Positions 42,726-52,940 of a stretch of 64,000 bases of DNA are shown piece by piece. Under the pieces are notes generated by a model. The model did no database searches. It saw nothing but the letters and a program-made list of their open reading frames with translations, and had not been told where the DNA came from. The translations under genes were made by a program, and so were the position numbers. Origin of the DNA: Streptococcus constellatus (GTDB lineage Bacteria; Bacillota; Bacilli; Lactobacillales; Streptococcaceae); contig NZ_CABHMZ010000003.1 in assembly GCF_902167705.1 (NCBI RefSeq), forward strand, positions 62,001-126,000, written 5' to 3'. Each line of letters opens with the position of its first letter. Position 1 is the stretch's first letter.

Positions 42726-42733
42726 GCTATAAT
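42726..42733 (+). promoter_or_regulatory. extended -10 promoter giving a probably leaderless mRNA
   Basis: TGCTATAAT ends six bases before the ATG at 42740, the same geometry as upstream of the first U32 gene. No ribosome site or clear -35. Confidence 0.65.
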
Positions 42734-42739
42734 AGGTTT

Positions 42740-44638
42740 ATGATTATTTTACAAGCAAATAAGATTGAACGCTCTTTTGCAGGGGAGGTTCTTTTTGATA
42801 ATATCAACCTGCAAGTGGATGAACGAGATAGAATTGCCTTAGTAGGGAAAAATGGAGCTGGCAAGTCCACTCTTTTGAAGATTTTAGTTGGTGAGGAAGC
42901 TCCAAGTGCTGGGGAAGTCAATAAAAAGCGAGACTTGTCTCTGTCTTATTTGGCGCAGGATAGTCGCTTTGAGTCTGCAAATACCATTTACGATGAAATG
43001 CTGCATGTCTTTGATGATTTACGTCAGCAGGAGCAGCGATTGCGACAGATGGAGCTGTCTATGGGGGATTTGACTGGGACGGATTTGGAAAAACTGATGA
43101 CAGACTATGACCGCTTGTCAGAGAATTTCCGTCAGGCAGGTGGCTTTACCTATGAAGCAGATATTCGTGCAATTCTCAATGGTTTCAAGTTTGATGAGTC
43201 CATGTGGCAGATGAAGATAGAAGAGCTTTCAGGCGGGCAAAATACTCGGCTGGCTCTAGCGAAAATGCTGTTGGAAAAGCCAGATTTATTGGTACTGGAT
43301 GAGCCTACTAACCACTTGGATATAGAGACGATTGCTTGGTTAGAGAACTACTTGAGCAACTACAACGGAGCTCTCATCATCGTCAGTCACGACCGTTATT
43401 TTCTTGATAAAGTAGCTACTGTGACACTGGATTTGACCCAGCATTCGTTGGATCGCTATGTGGGAAATTATTCTAGCTTTGTTCAGCAAAAGGAGCAGAA
43501 ACTCTTGACAGAGGCCAAGAATTATGAAAAGCAGCAGAAGGAAATTGCTGCTTTGGAGGATTTTGTCAATCGCAATCTGGTTCGGGCATCCACAACCAAG
43601 CGTGCTCAATCCAGACGCAAACAGCTAGAAAAAATGGAGCGTCTTGACAAGCCAGACAGAGGCAGTCGTTCTGCTAATATGACCTTTCGCTCGGCTAAGC
43701 CTTCTGGGAATGTTGCCCTGACGCTGGAAGATGCGGCTATCGGTTATGACCATCAAGTGTTGTCCGAGCCTATCAATCTGGATATTCGCAAATTTAACGC
43801 AGTAGCCATTGTCGGACCAAATGGTATTGGAAAAACAACTCTTATCAAGTCGCTTGTAGGACAAATTCCTTTTATCCGCGGTCAGGAGCATCTGGGGGCA
43901 AATGTGGAGTTGGGCTATTATGACCAGACCCAAAGCCGATTGACACCGAGCAATTCAGTCTTGGACGAGCTTTGGAATGATTTTAAACTAACACCAGAAG
44001 TGGAAATTCGCAATCGTCTGGGAGCCTTTCTCTTCTCAGGCGATGATGTCAAAAAGTCTGTCAGTATGCTATCAGGTGGGGAACGAGCGCGGCTTTTATT
44101 GGCTAAGCTATCTATGGAAAACAAGAATTTCCTGGTGCTGGACGAGCCAACCAACCATCTAGATATTGATAGCAAAGAGGTGCTGGAGAATGCCTTGATT
44201 GACTTTGACGGCACTCTGCTTTTTGTCAGCCACGATCGCTACTTTATCAACCGAGTTGCCACGCAGATTATCGAGCTTTCTGATACTGGCTCCACTCTTT
44301 ATCTGGGCGACTACGACTATTATCTGGAGAAAAAAGCAGAGCTGGAAGCTTTGAGAGAGGAGAAAGCTACTGCAGCAGAGCCTACTCAGCATCAGCCAGT
44401 CACCAACTACCAACTCCAGAAAGAAACACAGAAAGAAGCTCGAAAATTAGCTCGCCGTTTGGAGCAGCTGGAAGCTGAAATCGAAGAGCTGGAGACGCAA
44501 ACGACCGAGTTGACTGCAGCTATGCAAGAGACCAATGACGCGAGTGAACTCATGGAGCTTCAGCAAAAGCTAGACCAGCTGACTGAACGACAGGAAGCAG
44601 CCATGACAGAGTGGGAAGAAGTGGCAGAACAGGTGTGA
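42740..44638 (+). CDS. ABC-F family ATPase (YdiF-like)
   Basis: 632 residues, two ATP-binding cassettes with no membrane domain: Walker A GKNGAGKS (K42) and GPNGIGKT, signatures LSGGQ and LSGGE, and Walker B LVLDEPTNHLDIET twice. A charged C-terminal coiled coil follows from residue ~560. ABC-F proteins act on the ribosome, either as translation factors or antibiotic protection. I place the start at MIILQANKI, the usual family start; a longer frame upstream would run through the promoter. Confidence 0.9.
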   Translation: MIILQANKIERSFAGEVLFDNINLQVDERDRIALVGKNGAGKSTLLKILVGEEAPSAGEVNKKRDLSLSYLAQDSRFESANTIYDEMLHVFDDLRQQEQRLRQMELSMGDLTGTDLEKLMTDYDRLSENFRQAGGFTYEADIRAILNGFKFDESMWQMKIEELSGGQNTRLALAKMLLEKPDLLVLDEPTNHLDIETIAWLENYLSNYNGALIIVSHDRYFLDKVATVTLDLTQHSLDRYVGNYSSFVQQKEQKLLTEAKNYEKQQKEIAALEDFVNRNLVRASTTKRAQSRRKQLEKMERLDKPDRGSRSANMTFRSAKPSGNVALTLEDAAIGYDHQVLSEPINLDIRKFNAVAIVGPNGIGKTTLIKSLVGQIPFIRGQEHLGANVELGYYDQTQSRLTPSNSVLDELWNDFKLTPEVEIRNRLGAFLFSGDDVKKSVSMLSGGERARLLLAKLSMENKNFLVLDEPTNHLDIDSKEVLENALIDFDGTLLFVSHDRYFINRVATQIIELSDTGSTLYLGDYDYYLEKKAELEALREEKATAAEPTQHQPVTNYQLQKETQKEARKLARRLEQLEAEIEELETQTTELTAAMQETNDASELMELQQKLDQLTERQEAAMTEWEEVAEQV

Positions 44639-44674
44639 GCGAGCTATTTTTAAGCCAAGGAAGTTTGTCCGAGA

Positions 44675-44965
44675 CGGAGAAACTCTTCCCTAAGAGTAAA
44701 TTCCGAACGTTTCAAACAGGGATGAGAGTTTTTTGAGCAAAAAACTTCGTCCTTCATGAAGGACGAAGCAACTTTTAAGTAATTTGCCATTTTCCACATT
44801 CGGACGAGAAGTTTTAGGGGAAAATGCCTTTGTTCAGTTTTCGGAAAGAAGTTTTTGGAGCAAATTCCGAACATTCTTGTTTCGGACAAAGCTTTTTTGA
44901 AAAAATAATGTCGTCCGATTTTCGGACAAGAAGATTTTGACAAAAAAAGACGTTTCCGAAAGTAA
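44675..44965. repeat. degenerate tandem array, ~41-bp period, seven units
   Basis: Units begin with (C/A)GG at 44675, 44718, 44760, 44801, 44842, 44883 and 44923: spacings 43, 42, 41, 41, 41, 40. A loose unit consensus is CGGACRARAAGTTTTTG followed by RGCAAA, then TCCGAAC before the next CGG. Many units can fold, e.g. CCGAACA facing TGTTTCGG at 44868-44886. The period is not a multiple of three and both strands are broken by stops, so it is not coding. No conserved spacer/repeat split, so not CRISPR. The whole 44639-45284 gap lacks genes otherwise. Confidence 0.75.
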
Positions 44966-45284
44966 AATCCGAACTTTTTGAGACAGAATTACCCATATCC
45001 CATTTTTTCTAGTAAGGTTATTTTTCTCGCCCGTTTGAATGAAGGAACTTTTAGGGTAAAGAAAGAATTTGATTGACGGGGAAAGTCAGGGGAAGTGTCC
45101 CATTTACTTGCTTTATCAGTAGTCCCCAGTCTTTTGAGGGTTATATATGGAAGTAGCAATCTTTGTAGAAGAGCAGATGAAATGCCTGTTGACCTAGAGG
45201 TTCAAATACTAGATTTGAAGTAGTACAGCTTTAATGCAATATCTGAAAAGACTAAAAATTGTGAAAGGAGTTAGTGTTGAGGAA

Positions 45285-46154
45285 ATGGAAGCTTTAGGCA
45301 AGGTGTTTCGTGATTTTCGCTTAAATGGTAATTATTCTCTTGCTCAGGCAGCGGGGGATCAAGTATCAACTTCTCAGTTGTCCCGTTTTGAGCGAGGAGA
45401 GTCTGAGCTGACAGTAGATAAGTTCTTAGCGGTTCTGGATAATATTCAGGTCAGTGTGGAAAATTTTATGGATGCAGCTAGAAACTATCAACGAGCTGAA
45501 ATTGTTGAATTTATGTCCCACATTGTCCCGCTCTATTACGCTAAAGATATTGAAGGTTTTCAGAAGTTGCAGCATCAGGAGCGAGAAAAAGCTAGACAGC
45601 GACAGGATAGCCTCATTCATGAGCTCAATATTATCTTGATACAAGGACTAATTTGTCAGCGAGATAATCGTTATGAGATGAAACCGGCTGACTTAGAGCG
45701 TGTGGCGGATTACCTTTTTCAGAGAGAAAATTGGGGAGTGTATGAGCTGATTTTAATCGGAAATCTTTATTCGTTCTACGAGGTGGACTATGTTTATCGG
45801 ATTGGTAAGGAAATTTTGGAGCGTGAGTATTTTTATGAAAATATCACTAAGCATCGCCGGCTGGTTTTGATTTTGGCTCTGAATTTTTACCTGCATTGCT
45901 TAGAGGGAAAGAATTTTGAGAAAGCAACATATTTCAAGAACGCAGTTGCCAAAATTTTAGATAAAGAAATTAAGCTTTACGAGCGGACAATTTTTCTCTA
46001 TGTCAAGGGCTTTGAAGCATATCAAAAAGGTCAGCAGGAGAAAGGTATTGCAAAAATGAAAGAAGCTATTCAGATTTTTGAGACCTTAGAATTACCCGAA
46101 CAAGTTGATTATTATCAAGAACATTACCAGAAATTTATTACACGAAAAATATAA
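45285..46154 (+). CDS. Rgg/GadR/MutR-family transcriptional regulator
   Basis: 289 residues from this start. N-terminal XRE-type HTH (LAQAAGDQVSTSQLSRFERG), then the helical repeat domain that in this family binds short hydrophobic pheromones (ending VDYYQEHYQKFI). I start at MEALGKVFRDFR, which matches the family; an earlier ATG at 45234 has no ribosome site. An MFS gene follows in the same direction after a terminator-like hairpin. No short hydrophobic peptide gene was found beside it. Confidence 0.85.
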   Translation: MEALGKVFRDFRLNGNYSLAQAAGDQVSTSQLSRFERGESELTVDKFLAVLDNIQVSVENFMDAARNYQRAEIVEFMSHIVPLYYAKDIEGFQKLQHQEREKARQRQDSLIHELNIILIQGLICQRDNRYEMKPADLERVADYLFQRENWGVYELILIGNLYSFYEVDYVYRIGKEILEREYFYENITKHRRLVLILALNFYLHCLEGKNFEKATYFKNAVAKILDKEIKLYERTIFLYVKGFEAYQKGQQEKGIAKMKEAIQIFETLELPEQVDYYQEHYQKFITRKI

Positions 46155-46208
46155 AAAGAGAGATACTTTTCCCAAATACGGGAAAAATAGTGCCTTTCTT
46201 TTTTTATT
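46155..46208 (+). terminator. hairpin between rgg and the MFS gene
   Basis: TTTTCCC pairs with CGGGAAAAA and outer AGAGA/TTTCT arms extend the stem, followed by TTTTTTT. Confidence 0.7.
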
Positions 46209-46244
46209 TGTTAAAATATAAAAAAATAATTTGGAGGATTCTTT

Positions 46245-47435
46245 ATGAACAAACAAGCGGTACAACTCATTGCACGCGGAGCTATCAATAAGATTGGCAA
46301 TATGCTCTATGATTATGGAAACAGTATTTGGCTGGCGTCGTTAGGAGTTATAGGTCAGACCGTTTTAGGAATTTACCAGTTGTCCGATTTAATAACAGCT
46401 ATTTTATTCAATCCTTTCGGCGGTGTCATCACTGATCGTTTTTCTAAACGAAAAGTCTTAATGACGACTGACTTGGTTTGTGCCCTCCTGTGTTTAGGAA
46501 TTTCCTTTATTACTCATAAACAGTTGATGATTGGAGCTCTCATTTTCGCCAATGTGGTGCAAGCTATTGCTTTTGCCTTCTCACGACCAGCAAACAAATC
46601 CTACATTACCGAGATTGTAAATAAGGAGGAAATCGTAGCTTACAATTCTCATTTGGAGGTGATTTTGCAGTTAATCAGTGTGTCAGCTCCTGTCCTCTCT
46701 TTTTTAGTTATGAACTATGCCAATCTGCGGGTCACTTTGCTTTTAGATGCACTGAGCTTTTTCCTCGCCTTTATTTTGGTTTATTTTCTACCTAACAAAG
46801 AACCAGAAATGAAATCAACTGGTAGGCTGACAGTAGGAGCAATTTTGGAAGATATGCGAGAAGGAGTGCTTTATATTCGACAACAAAAGGAAATCTTCTT
46901 TCTACTCGTAGTAGCATCTAGCGTTAATTTTTTCTTTGCAGCTTTTAATTACCTCCTACCTTTCACTAACCAGCTTTTTCAGCAAAAAGGGGCTTATGCG
47001 GCTATTTTGACAATGGGAGCTATCGGATCTATCATTGGAGCACTCTTGGCAAGCAAGATTAAGGATACTATGGAAAACTTGCTAACCACTCTTTGTCTGA
47101 CAGGTTTAGGAGTTGTAGTAATAGGGAGTTCTGCTATTTTTCCTGTTCCTGCTTATCTGGCTTATGGCGGAAATTTCCTTTGTGAGTTATTCATGACAGT
47201 TTTTAATATTCATTTTTTCAGCCAGGTGCAAACCAAGGTTGACAATCAGTATTTAGGTCGCGTATTCTCTGCTATTTTTACACTGGCTATTCTTTTTATG
47301 CCGCTTGCAACAGCAATTATGACGCTGATCCCAAGCGTACACCTATTTTCTTTTATTGTCATTGGCATTGGAGTGGTGAGTTTAGCTGTTTTCTCAATTT
47401 TTTATCAAAAATTATTGCAAACAAAAGGAAGCTGA
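46245..47435 (+). CDS. MFS transporter
   Basis: 396 residues, about twelve spans, of the MFS_3/enterobactin-exporter-like type: LYDYGNSIWLASLGV near the start, FNPFGGVITDRFSKRKVLM for the conserved 2-3 loop, FSRPANKSYITEIVN. Probably a drug or peptide exporter controlled by the Rgg protein upstream. TTTGGAGG ribosome site. Confidence 0.85.
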   Translation: MNKQAVQLIARGAINKIGNMLYDYGNSIWLASLGVIGQTVLGIYQLSDLITAILFNPFGGVITDRFSKRKVLMTTDLVCALLCLGISFITHKQLMIGALIFANVVQAIAFAFSRPANKSYITEIVNKEEIVAYNSHLEVILQLISVSAPVLSFLVMNYANLRVTLLLDALSFFLAFILVYFLPNKEPEMKSTGRLTVGAILEDMREGVLYIRQQKEIFFLLVVASSVNFFFAAFNYLLPFTNQLFQQKGAYAAILTMGAIGSIIGALLASKIKDTMENLLTTLCLTGLGVVVIGSSAIFPVPAYLAYGGNFLCELFMTVFNIHFFSQVQTKVDNQYLGRVFSAIFTLAILFMPLATAIMTLIPSVHLFSFIVIGIGVVSLAVFSIFYQKLLQTKGS

Positions 47436-47632
47436 GACAAAAGTGCTCAGCTCCCTTTGCTTATATAGTCAGAATGATAAGACGCAGTAGTTTGGAGAAG
47501 CTCTATTGACTTTAGTCAATGTAGAGTTTCCCATGCACAATTGATTAGGCACTTTAGTGCCAATCAAACACTGCTAAGTGGACTCTAATGCGTTGATAAA
47601 TCAACTTTTACAGTCCCACTCTCATTTTATAC
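47427..47632. repeat. structured intergenic repeat, copy 3
   Basis: Starts with a terminator hairpin (AGCTGAGACA...CTCAGCT, 47430-47453) and ends with a GTCCCACTCTC arm. It carries GATAAGACGCAGTAGTTTGG, the core shared with the other copies. Between convergent MFS and gatD genes. Confidence 0.5.
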
Positions 47633-47634
47633 CC

Positions 47635-48420
47635 CTATTCAAACTCTACCTTGCTCTTGACGTCACCGTATTCTTCTGGGACTTCTTGAGCTAGAATGTC
47701 CTCGTAGTTGGCGAGTGGAGTATCTTGGCCATATTTATTCTTCAGGGCAGTTGTCACTAAGCGGTAAGCTAGATTGGCATTGCGGGATAGGATAGGACCG
47801 TGGAAGTAAGAGCCAAAGACATTCTTGTAGTGTACGCCTTCGCTTTGGTCTTCCTTGTTGTTTCCATTCCCATAAATAATTCTGCCGAGCGGTTTTTCAT
47901 CTTCAGATAGGAATGTCCGTCCTTGGTGATTTTCAAAACCATAGTAGGTTTCGTCAAATTCATCATTGTGAATCTTGATGTCGCCAATGTAGCGGTTATT
48001 TTTTTGATTGAGAGTATAATGTCCCATAATTCCAAGTCCCTCAATCCGCCGACCAGAAGCTTCGATGTAGTATTGACCTAGAAGCTGAAAGCCACCACAA
48101 ATAGCTAGCACTACGCCGTTATAATTGATAAATTCTTCCAAGCTATCTTTTTTTGCAGGCAGATCTCGTGCCACAATGGTCTGCTCATAGTCTTGCCCTC
48201 CGCCGAAAAATGCCAAATCATAGTAATCTTTATCAAACTCATCTTCAAGTGAGACAATATCAACTTGAACGCGAGCGCCTAGTTTTTCAGCTACATATTT
48301 GAGCATGAGAATATTGCCATTGTCGCCGTAGGTATTCATGAGATTGCCATAGAGATGAGCAATCTTCAAATCATAAGTATAATCCCGATTTTCAGGAGAA
48401 GTTAGTGATGTATAAACCAT
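47635..48420 (-). CDS. gatD: lipid II isoglutaminyl synthase, glutaminase subunit GatD
   Basis: 261 residues; class I glutamine amidotransferase. Releases ammonia from glutamine for MurT, which amidates the D-glutamate of lipid II to isoglutamine. Nucleophile Cys108 in [12 protein letters not shown]; catalytic His candidate in SYFHGPIL. Its start overlaps the murT stop by one base. Confidence 0.92.
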   Translation of the reverse strand: MVYTSLTSPENRDYTYDLKIAHLYGNLMNTYGDNGNILMLKYVAEKLGARVQVDIVSLEDEFDKDYYDLAFFGGGQDYEQTIVARDLPAKKDSLEEFINYNGVVLAICGGFQLLGQYYIEASGRRIEGLGIMGHYTLNQKNNRYIGDIKIHNDEFDETYYGFENHQGRTFLSEDEKPLGRIIYGNGNNKEDQSEGVHYKNVFGSYFHGPILSRNANLAYRLVTTALKNKYGQDTPLANYEDILAQEVPEEYGDVKSKVEFE

Positions 48421-49763
48421 TAGTTCATCTCCTTTCTGACGACTTGGTGAGAAGCAAGCAATTCGCGGAATTCTAGCATGGCTGTATAAGTAGCTAGGAT
48501 ATAGGCATGCTTGGTTTCTTGGTTTTTAATTTCTTCAAAGACTTGACTCAAATCAGCTACTTCACTGATTTGTTCAGCATTATAGCCAGTAACTCGCAAG
48601 CGGCGAGCAATCTCAGAATGGCGAACTCCGCCAGCAATCATATGCGGGACATCCATGTTTAAAATCTGCTCAAAATCTGCGTCCCAAATCCAACTCGTGT
48701 CGATACCGTCCGCATAGTTAGCGTTGAGCAAAACGGACAAGCTAAATGGATAAGGAGCGAGCTTAATCATTTCTAGAGCTTGCGTGGCTCCAACAGGGTT
48801 TTTAATGAGAACCAGCGTGCACTCTTTGTCTCCAATCTTGAAAGTTTCTTGACGTCCGAAAACGGCTCTGCTCTTGTCAAAACCAGTCTTGATAGTCGTT
48901 GGATCAACTCCAAAGAATTGAGCAACGGAAACGGCAGCTAAAGCATTGTAGATATTGTAGAGACCACCGATGTTGATGTGATAGCTTTGACCGTCAATGA
49001 CAAATTCTGAACTGTTGTGATGAAGGTTGGTCAATTGGGTCAGTTTGTAGTCTAATTCAGGACGTTTAAAATCACAGTGCTCACAAATATAATCGCCTAG
49101 ATTAGCATAAGTATTGAGCTTGTATTTTAGAATGTGCTGACATTTAGGACAGAGAATACCCTCCGTATTGTAATGAGCTAGCTGTGGCTCTCCTTTTTCG
49201 GTATCAAAACCATAATATTGGACCGGATTTTTGAGAGTAACAGAGTTAAACAGCGGACTGTCTCCATTTAGCAAGACGGTTGCCGTAGGAACCTTTTGAG
49301 CAGCATCCAAAATCATTTGGTAGGTCGTGTAAATCTCCCCGTAACGATCCATTTGGTCGCGGAAAATATTGGTAAAGACAAAAAGGCTCGGTTTAATGTA
49401 GTCGCAAATGCGTGAGAGACTAGCTTCATCGATTTCCAGTACAGCGATATTTTTACCAGATTTCTCTTTTTTAGCGGTCAGAAAAGTCGTCGCAATCCCG
49501 CTAATCATATTGGCTCCGCTGGGATTGGTCACAACCTCGCCAAAAGCCTCTTTGAGGATTCCAACTGTAAGAGCAGTGGTCAGGGTTTTCCCGTTTGTCC
49601 CTGTAATCACTACAACTTCGTAATCACGAGCGAGTGTGTTTAAAATGTCGTTGTCAAATTTCAGAGCAAGCTTTCCGGGCAAGGTCGATCCGCGTCCCAA
49701 TTTGCTTAGAACAAAATGGGAGGATTTCCCTGCAAGTTTGCCAAATAATGTATTTATCTTCAT
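48420..49763 (-). CDS. murT: lipid II isoglutaminyl synthase, ligase subunit MurT
   Basis: 447 residues, Mur-ligase fold. ATP loop [13 protein letters not shown], a four-cysteine zinc ribbon typical of MurT (CPKCQH and CEHCDF), and the C-terminal MurT domain ([12 protein letters not shown]). Works in a heterodimer with GatD. Divergent from cdaA across a 107-base spacer. Confidence 0.93.
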   Translation of the reverse strand: MKINTLFGKLAGKSSHFVLSKLGRGSTLPGKLALKFDNDILNTLARDYEVVVITGTNGKTLTTALTVGILKEAFGEVVTNPSGANMISGIATTFLTAKKEKSGKNIAVLEIDEASLSRICDYIKPSLFVFTNIFRDQMDRYGEIYTTYQMILDAAQKVPTATVLLNGDSPLFNSVTLKNPVQYYGFDTEKGEPQLAHYNTEGILCPKCQHILKYKLNTYANLGDYICEHCDFKRPELDYKLTQLTNLHHNSSEFVIDGQSYHINIGGLYNIYNALAAVSVAQFFGVDPTTIKTGFDKSRAVFGRQETFKIGDKECTLVLIKNPVGATQALEMIKLAPYPFSLSVLLNANYADGIDTSWIWDADFEQILNMDVPHMIAGGVRHSEIARRLRVTGYNAEQISEVADLSQVFEEIKNQETKHAYILATYTAMLEFRELLASHQVVRKEMN

Positions 49764-49870
49764 AAGAAATATTTTATCATAAAAAAGTAAAGAAGGTTAC
49801 AGAAAAATATTTTGAAAAGTGATATAATAGTCAAGAACGTTTTTAGGTTGAGAAAGAGAGGACACTGAAA

Positions 49871-50728
49871 ATGAATTTTCAGCAATTGTCCAATCTCCAA
49901 TATTGGTCTAGTTTATTTTCTAGCCCTTGGAGTATTGTCATCAATATTATAGATATTGCACTGGTCGCTTGGATTTTATTTTATTTTACAAAAGCAATTG
50001 CTGGCACTAAAATTATGATTCTCGTTCGAGGAGTTTTAATGTTTGTGCTGGCTCAGATTCTTGCCAATGCAATTGGTTTAACAACGGTTTCTTGGTTAAT
50101 CAATCAAGTCATTACCTATGGAGTTATTGCGGCTGTTGTGATTTTTACACCTGAGATTCGTACAGGCCTGGAAAGGCTGGGGCGAGCAACAGATTTGTTT
50201 TCGACAGCACCGATTAGCTCAGAGGAAAAAATGGTGCAAGCATTTGTCAAAGCGGTGGATTATATGAGTCCTCGGAAAATTGGAGCTCTCGTTGCTATCC
50301 AGGGAAGTAGAACCTTGCAAGAATACATTGCCACAGGGATTCCTTTAGATGCTGATGTGTCAGGTGAGTTGTTAATCAACATTTTTATTCCAAATACACC
50401 GCTGCATGACGGAGCTGTCATTGTAAGAGACAATAAAATAGCCGTTTCTTGCGCTTATCTTCCTCTTACAGAAAACACAGGGATTTCCAAAGAATTCGGA
50501 ACGCGCCACCGTGCAGCAATCGGTCTTTCAGAAGTGTCAGACGCTCTTACTTTTGTAGTTTCGGAGGAAACGGGAGGGATTTCAATCACACATAACGGAG
50601 TTTTCAAACACGATTTGACCTTAGAAGAATTTGAAGCAGAATTGCGAAAAGTGCTGATTTCAGATGAACAACCAAAATCACCATTTAGAAATCGTGTGCT
50701 AGGAGGTCGGAAACATGAAAAATCGTAA
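49871..50728 (+). CDS. cdaA: diadenylate cyclase CdaA
   Basis: 285 residues. Three N-terminal membrane spans then a DisA_N (DAC) domain: DGA motif at D180 (LHDGAVIVRDN) and RHR at 212-214 (FGTRHRAAIG). Makes c-di-AMP, which controls potassium and osmolyte transport and wall homeostasis. The 3' end overlaps cdaR by 14 bases. Extended -10 TGATATAAT ends at 49828. Confidence 0.95.
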   Translation: MNFQQLSNLQYWSSLFSSPWSIVINIIDIALVAWILFYFTKAIAGTKIMILVRGVLMFVLAQILANAIGLTTVSWLINQVITYGVIAAVVIFTPEIRTGLERLGRATDLFSTAPISSEEKMVQAFVKAVDYMSPRKIGALVAIQGSRTLQEYIATGIPLDADVSGELLINIFIPNTPLHDGAVIVRDNKIAVSCAYLPLTENTGISKEFGTRHRAAIGLSEVSDALTFVVSEETGGISITHNGVFKHDLTLEEFEAELRKVLISDEQPKSPFRNRVLGGRKHEKS

Positions 50729-51452
50729 GCAGATTTGGTATATCGTTTCTTCCATCTTTTTTGCTGCTGTTTTATTTATTTATGCAACAACGACAAATTA
50801 TCAAAATAATTCAAGTGCTAGACAAACTACGTCTGAAACGTACACTAATACCTTGCCTAGTGTTCCAATTGACATTAAATACGATAGTGAAAAGTATTTT
50901 ATTAGTGGGTTTTCATCTGAAGTGTCAGTGGTGTTAACGGGTTCTAATCGTGTGACACTTGCTAGTGAAATGCAGGAAAGTACACGAAAGTTTAAAGTTG
51001 TGGCAGATTTGACAAAAGCGACAGAAGGAACGAGAGAGGTACCTTTAGCTATTAAAAATTTACCAAGTGGATTGACTGCAACTGTCACGCCAGCTAAGAT
51101 TACGGTGAAAGTTGGTAAGAAGGCAAGTAAGTCATTTGAAGTTAAAACGACCATTAGTTCAGCTCAGTTAGCAAATGGTTTGACAGTTGATCGTGTGACT
51201 GTTGGTGATAATAAAGTGACAGTGACAAGTGATGAAGATACGTTAGATAAAGTTGACCATGTAGAAGCGATTGTCCCAACAAGTGAGAAGATTTATGGAA
51301 ATTATACAGGGAATGCTTCACTTCAAGCAGTTGATGCTAGTGGTACCGTATTGCCAAGCGTCATTACACCTTATGAAACATCTATAAAAATTACTGTAAA
51401 ATCAGCAAATACATCAAGTTCGTCTTCAAGTTCGACAAACTCATCCAATTAA
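50715..51452 (+). CDS. cdaR: CdaA regulator, YbbR-domain protein CdaR
   Basis: 245 residues. N-terminal signal anchor (IWYIVSSIFFAAVLFIYAT), YbbR repeats outside (VPIDIKYDSEKYFISGF; KITVKVGKKASKSFEV) and a serine-rich tail. Binds and modulates CdaA. Central gene of the classical cdaA-cdaR-glmM operon. Confidence 0.9.
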   Translation: MKNRKQIWYIVSSIFFAAVLFIYATTTNYQNNSSARQTTSETYTNTLPSVPIDIKYDSEKYFISGFSSEVSVVLTGSNRVTLASEMQESTRKFKVVADLTKATEGTREVPLAIKNLPSGLTATVTPAKITVKVGKKASKSFEVKTTISSAQLANGLTVDRVTVGDNKVTVTSDEDTLDKVDHVEAIVPTSEKIYGNYTGNASLQAVDASGTVLPSVITPYETSIKITVKSANTSSSSSSSTNSSN

Positions 51453-51475
51453 AAGAATTGAAAGGATTTTAGAAA

Positions 51476-52828
51476 ATGGGAAAATATTTCGGAACGGACG
51501 GAGTTCGTGGAGAAGCAAATGTGGAGTTGACACCAGAATTAGCGTTTAAATTAGGGCGTTTTGGCGGTTATGTATTGAGCCAGCATGAGAAAGATGTACC
51601 TCGTGTCTTTGTAGGGCGTGATACACGTATTTCAGGAGAAATGCTGGAAAGTGCTTTAGTAGCTGGGCTTCTGTCTGTTGGGATTCGTGTTTATAAGCTT
51701 GGAGTTATTGCGACACCAGGTGTAGCTTATCTGGTAAAATCTGAGAAAGCAAGTGCGGGTGTTATGATTTCAGCTAGTCACAATCCTGCACTTGATAACG
51801 GTATTAAATTCTTTGGTGGCGACGGCTATAAATTGGATGATGAGCGTGAATTGGAAATTGAAGCTCTTCTTGATGCCAAAGAAGACGATTTACCGCGCCC
51901 AAGTGCGGAAGGTTTAGGAACTCTTATGGACTATCCAGAAGGATTGCGCAAATATCAACAATATCTCGTGTCCACTGGTCTTGATTTAGACGGAATGAAA
52001 GTTGCCCTTGATACAGCAAATGGTGCTGCTTCAACGAGTGCTCGTCAGGTATTTGCGGATTTGGGAGCTAGATTAACAGTCATCGGGGAAAATCCAGACG
52101 GACTGAATATCAACTTAAATGTCGGTTCTACACATCCTGAAAAATTGCAAGGTACAGTCTGTGAATCAGGATCGGCACTTGGTCTGGCATTTGACGGCGA
52201 TAGCGATCGCTTGATTGCAGTTGATGAGAACGGTGAGATTGTCGATGGCGATAAAATCATGTATATCATTGGGAAATACCTCTCTGAAAAAGGTTTGCTT
52301 GCTCAAAATACAATCGTAACAACCGTTATGTCAAATCTTGGTTTCCATAAGGCTTTGGATCGCGAAGGCATTAACAAGGTGATTACAGCTGTTGGTGACC
52401 GCTATGTTGTAGAAGAAATGCGCAAATCTGGTTACAATCTTGGTGGTGAGCAATCTGGTCACGTGATTATCATGGATTATAATACGACGGGTGACGGTCA
52501 GCTGACAGCCGTTCAATTGACAAAAGTGATGAAAGAAACAGGTAAGCCTTTGTCTGAATTAGCGTCAGAAGTAACAATTTATCCACAAAAATTGGTCAAT
52601 ATCCGTGTTGAAAACAGCATGAAGGACAAGGCCATGGAAGTGCCTGCTATTAAAGCGGTGATTGAAAAAATGGAGACAGAGATGGCTGGCAATGGTCGCA
52701 TTCTTGTTCGTCCAAGTGGAACAGAGCCACTTTTACGAGTCATGGCAGAAGCACCAAGCCATGAGGAAGTAGATTACTATGTCGATACAATTGCAGATAT
52801 TGTGCGTGCTGAAATCGGTATTGAATAA
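51476..52828 (+). CDS. glmM: phosphoglucosamine mutase
   Basis: 450 residues. Converts glucosamine-6-P to glucosamine-1-P for wall precursors. [11 protein letters not shown] at the start, phosphoserine S101 in ISASHNP, metal loop FDGDSDR and [12 protein letters not shown] at the end. Also known to interact with CdaA. Confidence 0.96.
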   Translation: MGKYFGTDGVRGEANVELTPELAFKLGRFGGYVLSQHEKDVPRVFVGRDTRISGEMLESALVAGLLSVGIRVYKLGVIATPGVAYLVKSEKASAGVMISASHNPALDNGIKFFGGDGYKLDDERELEIEALLDAKEDDLPRPSAEGLGTLMDYPEGLRKYQQYLVSTGLDLDGMKVALDTANGAASTSARQVFADLGARLTVIGENPDGLNINLNVGSTHPEKLQGTVCESGSALGLAFDGDSDRLIAVDENGEIVDGDKIMYIIGKYLSEKGLLAQNTIVTTVMSNLGFHKALDREGINKVITAVGDRYVVEEMRKSGYNLGGEQSGHVIIMDYNTTGDGQLTAVQLTKVMKETGKPLSELASEVTIYPQKLVNIRVENSMKDKAMEVPAIKAVIEKMETEMAGNGRILVRPSGTEPLLRVMAEAPSHEEVDYYVDTIADIVRAEIGIE

Positions 52829-52831
52829 AAC

Positions 52832-52869
52832 AAAAAGCTCTTGTTTGTATAACAAACAAGAGCTTTTCT
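52832..52869 (+). terminator. terminator of the cdaA-cdaR-glmM operon
   Basis: AAAAAGCTCTTGTTTGT pairs with ACAAACAAGAGCTTTT, a near-perfect long stem. Confidence 0.9.
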
Positions 52870-52940
52870 TTGTCTTTATATAGCAACTTGTTTTGTCAAT
52901 CAATTTTTTATATAATACAAGCAATATATGAGGTGATGAT

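Noticed and set aside
44675..44965. CRISPR array
   Set aside because: The period is regular, but the whole unit is degenerate and there is no constant repeat/unique spacer division, and no cas gene nearby.
44650..44996. Minus-strand open frames through the 41-bp array
   Set aside because: The repeat period is not a multiple of three, the translations do not repeat, and there is no ribosome site.
45150..45233. Short peptide gene as pheromone partner of Rgg (MEVAIFVEEQ...)
   Set aside because: Not hydrophobic, lacks a ribosome site and does not resemble short hydrophobic peptides.
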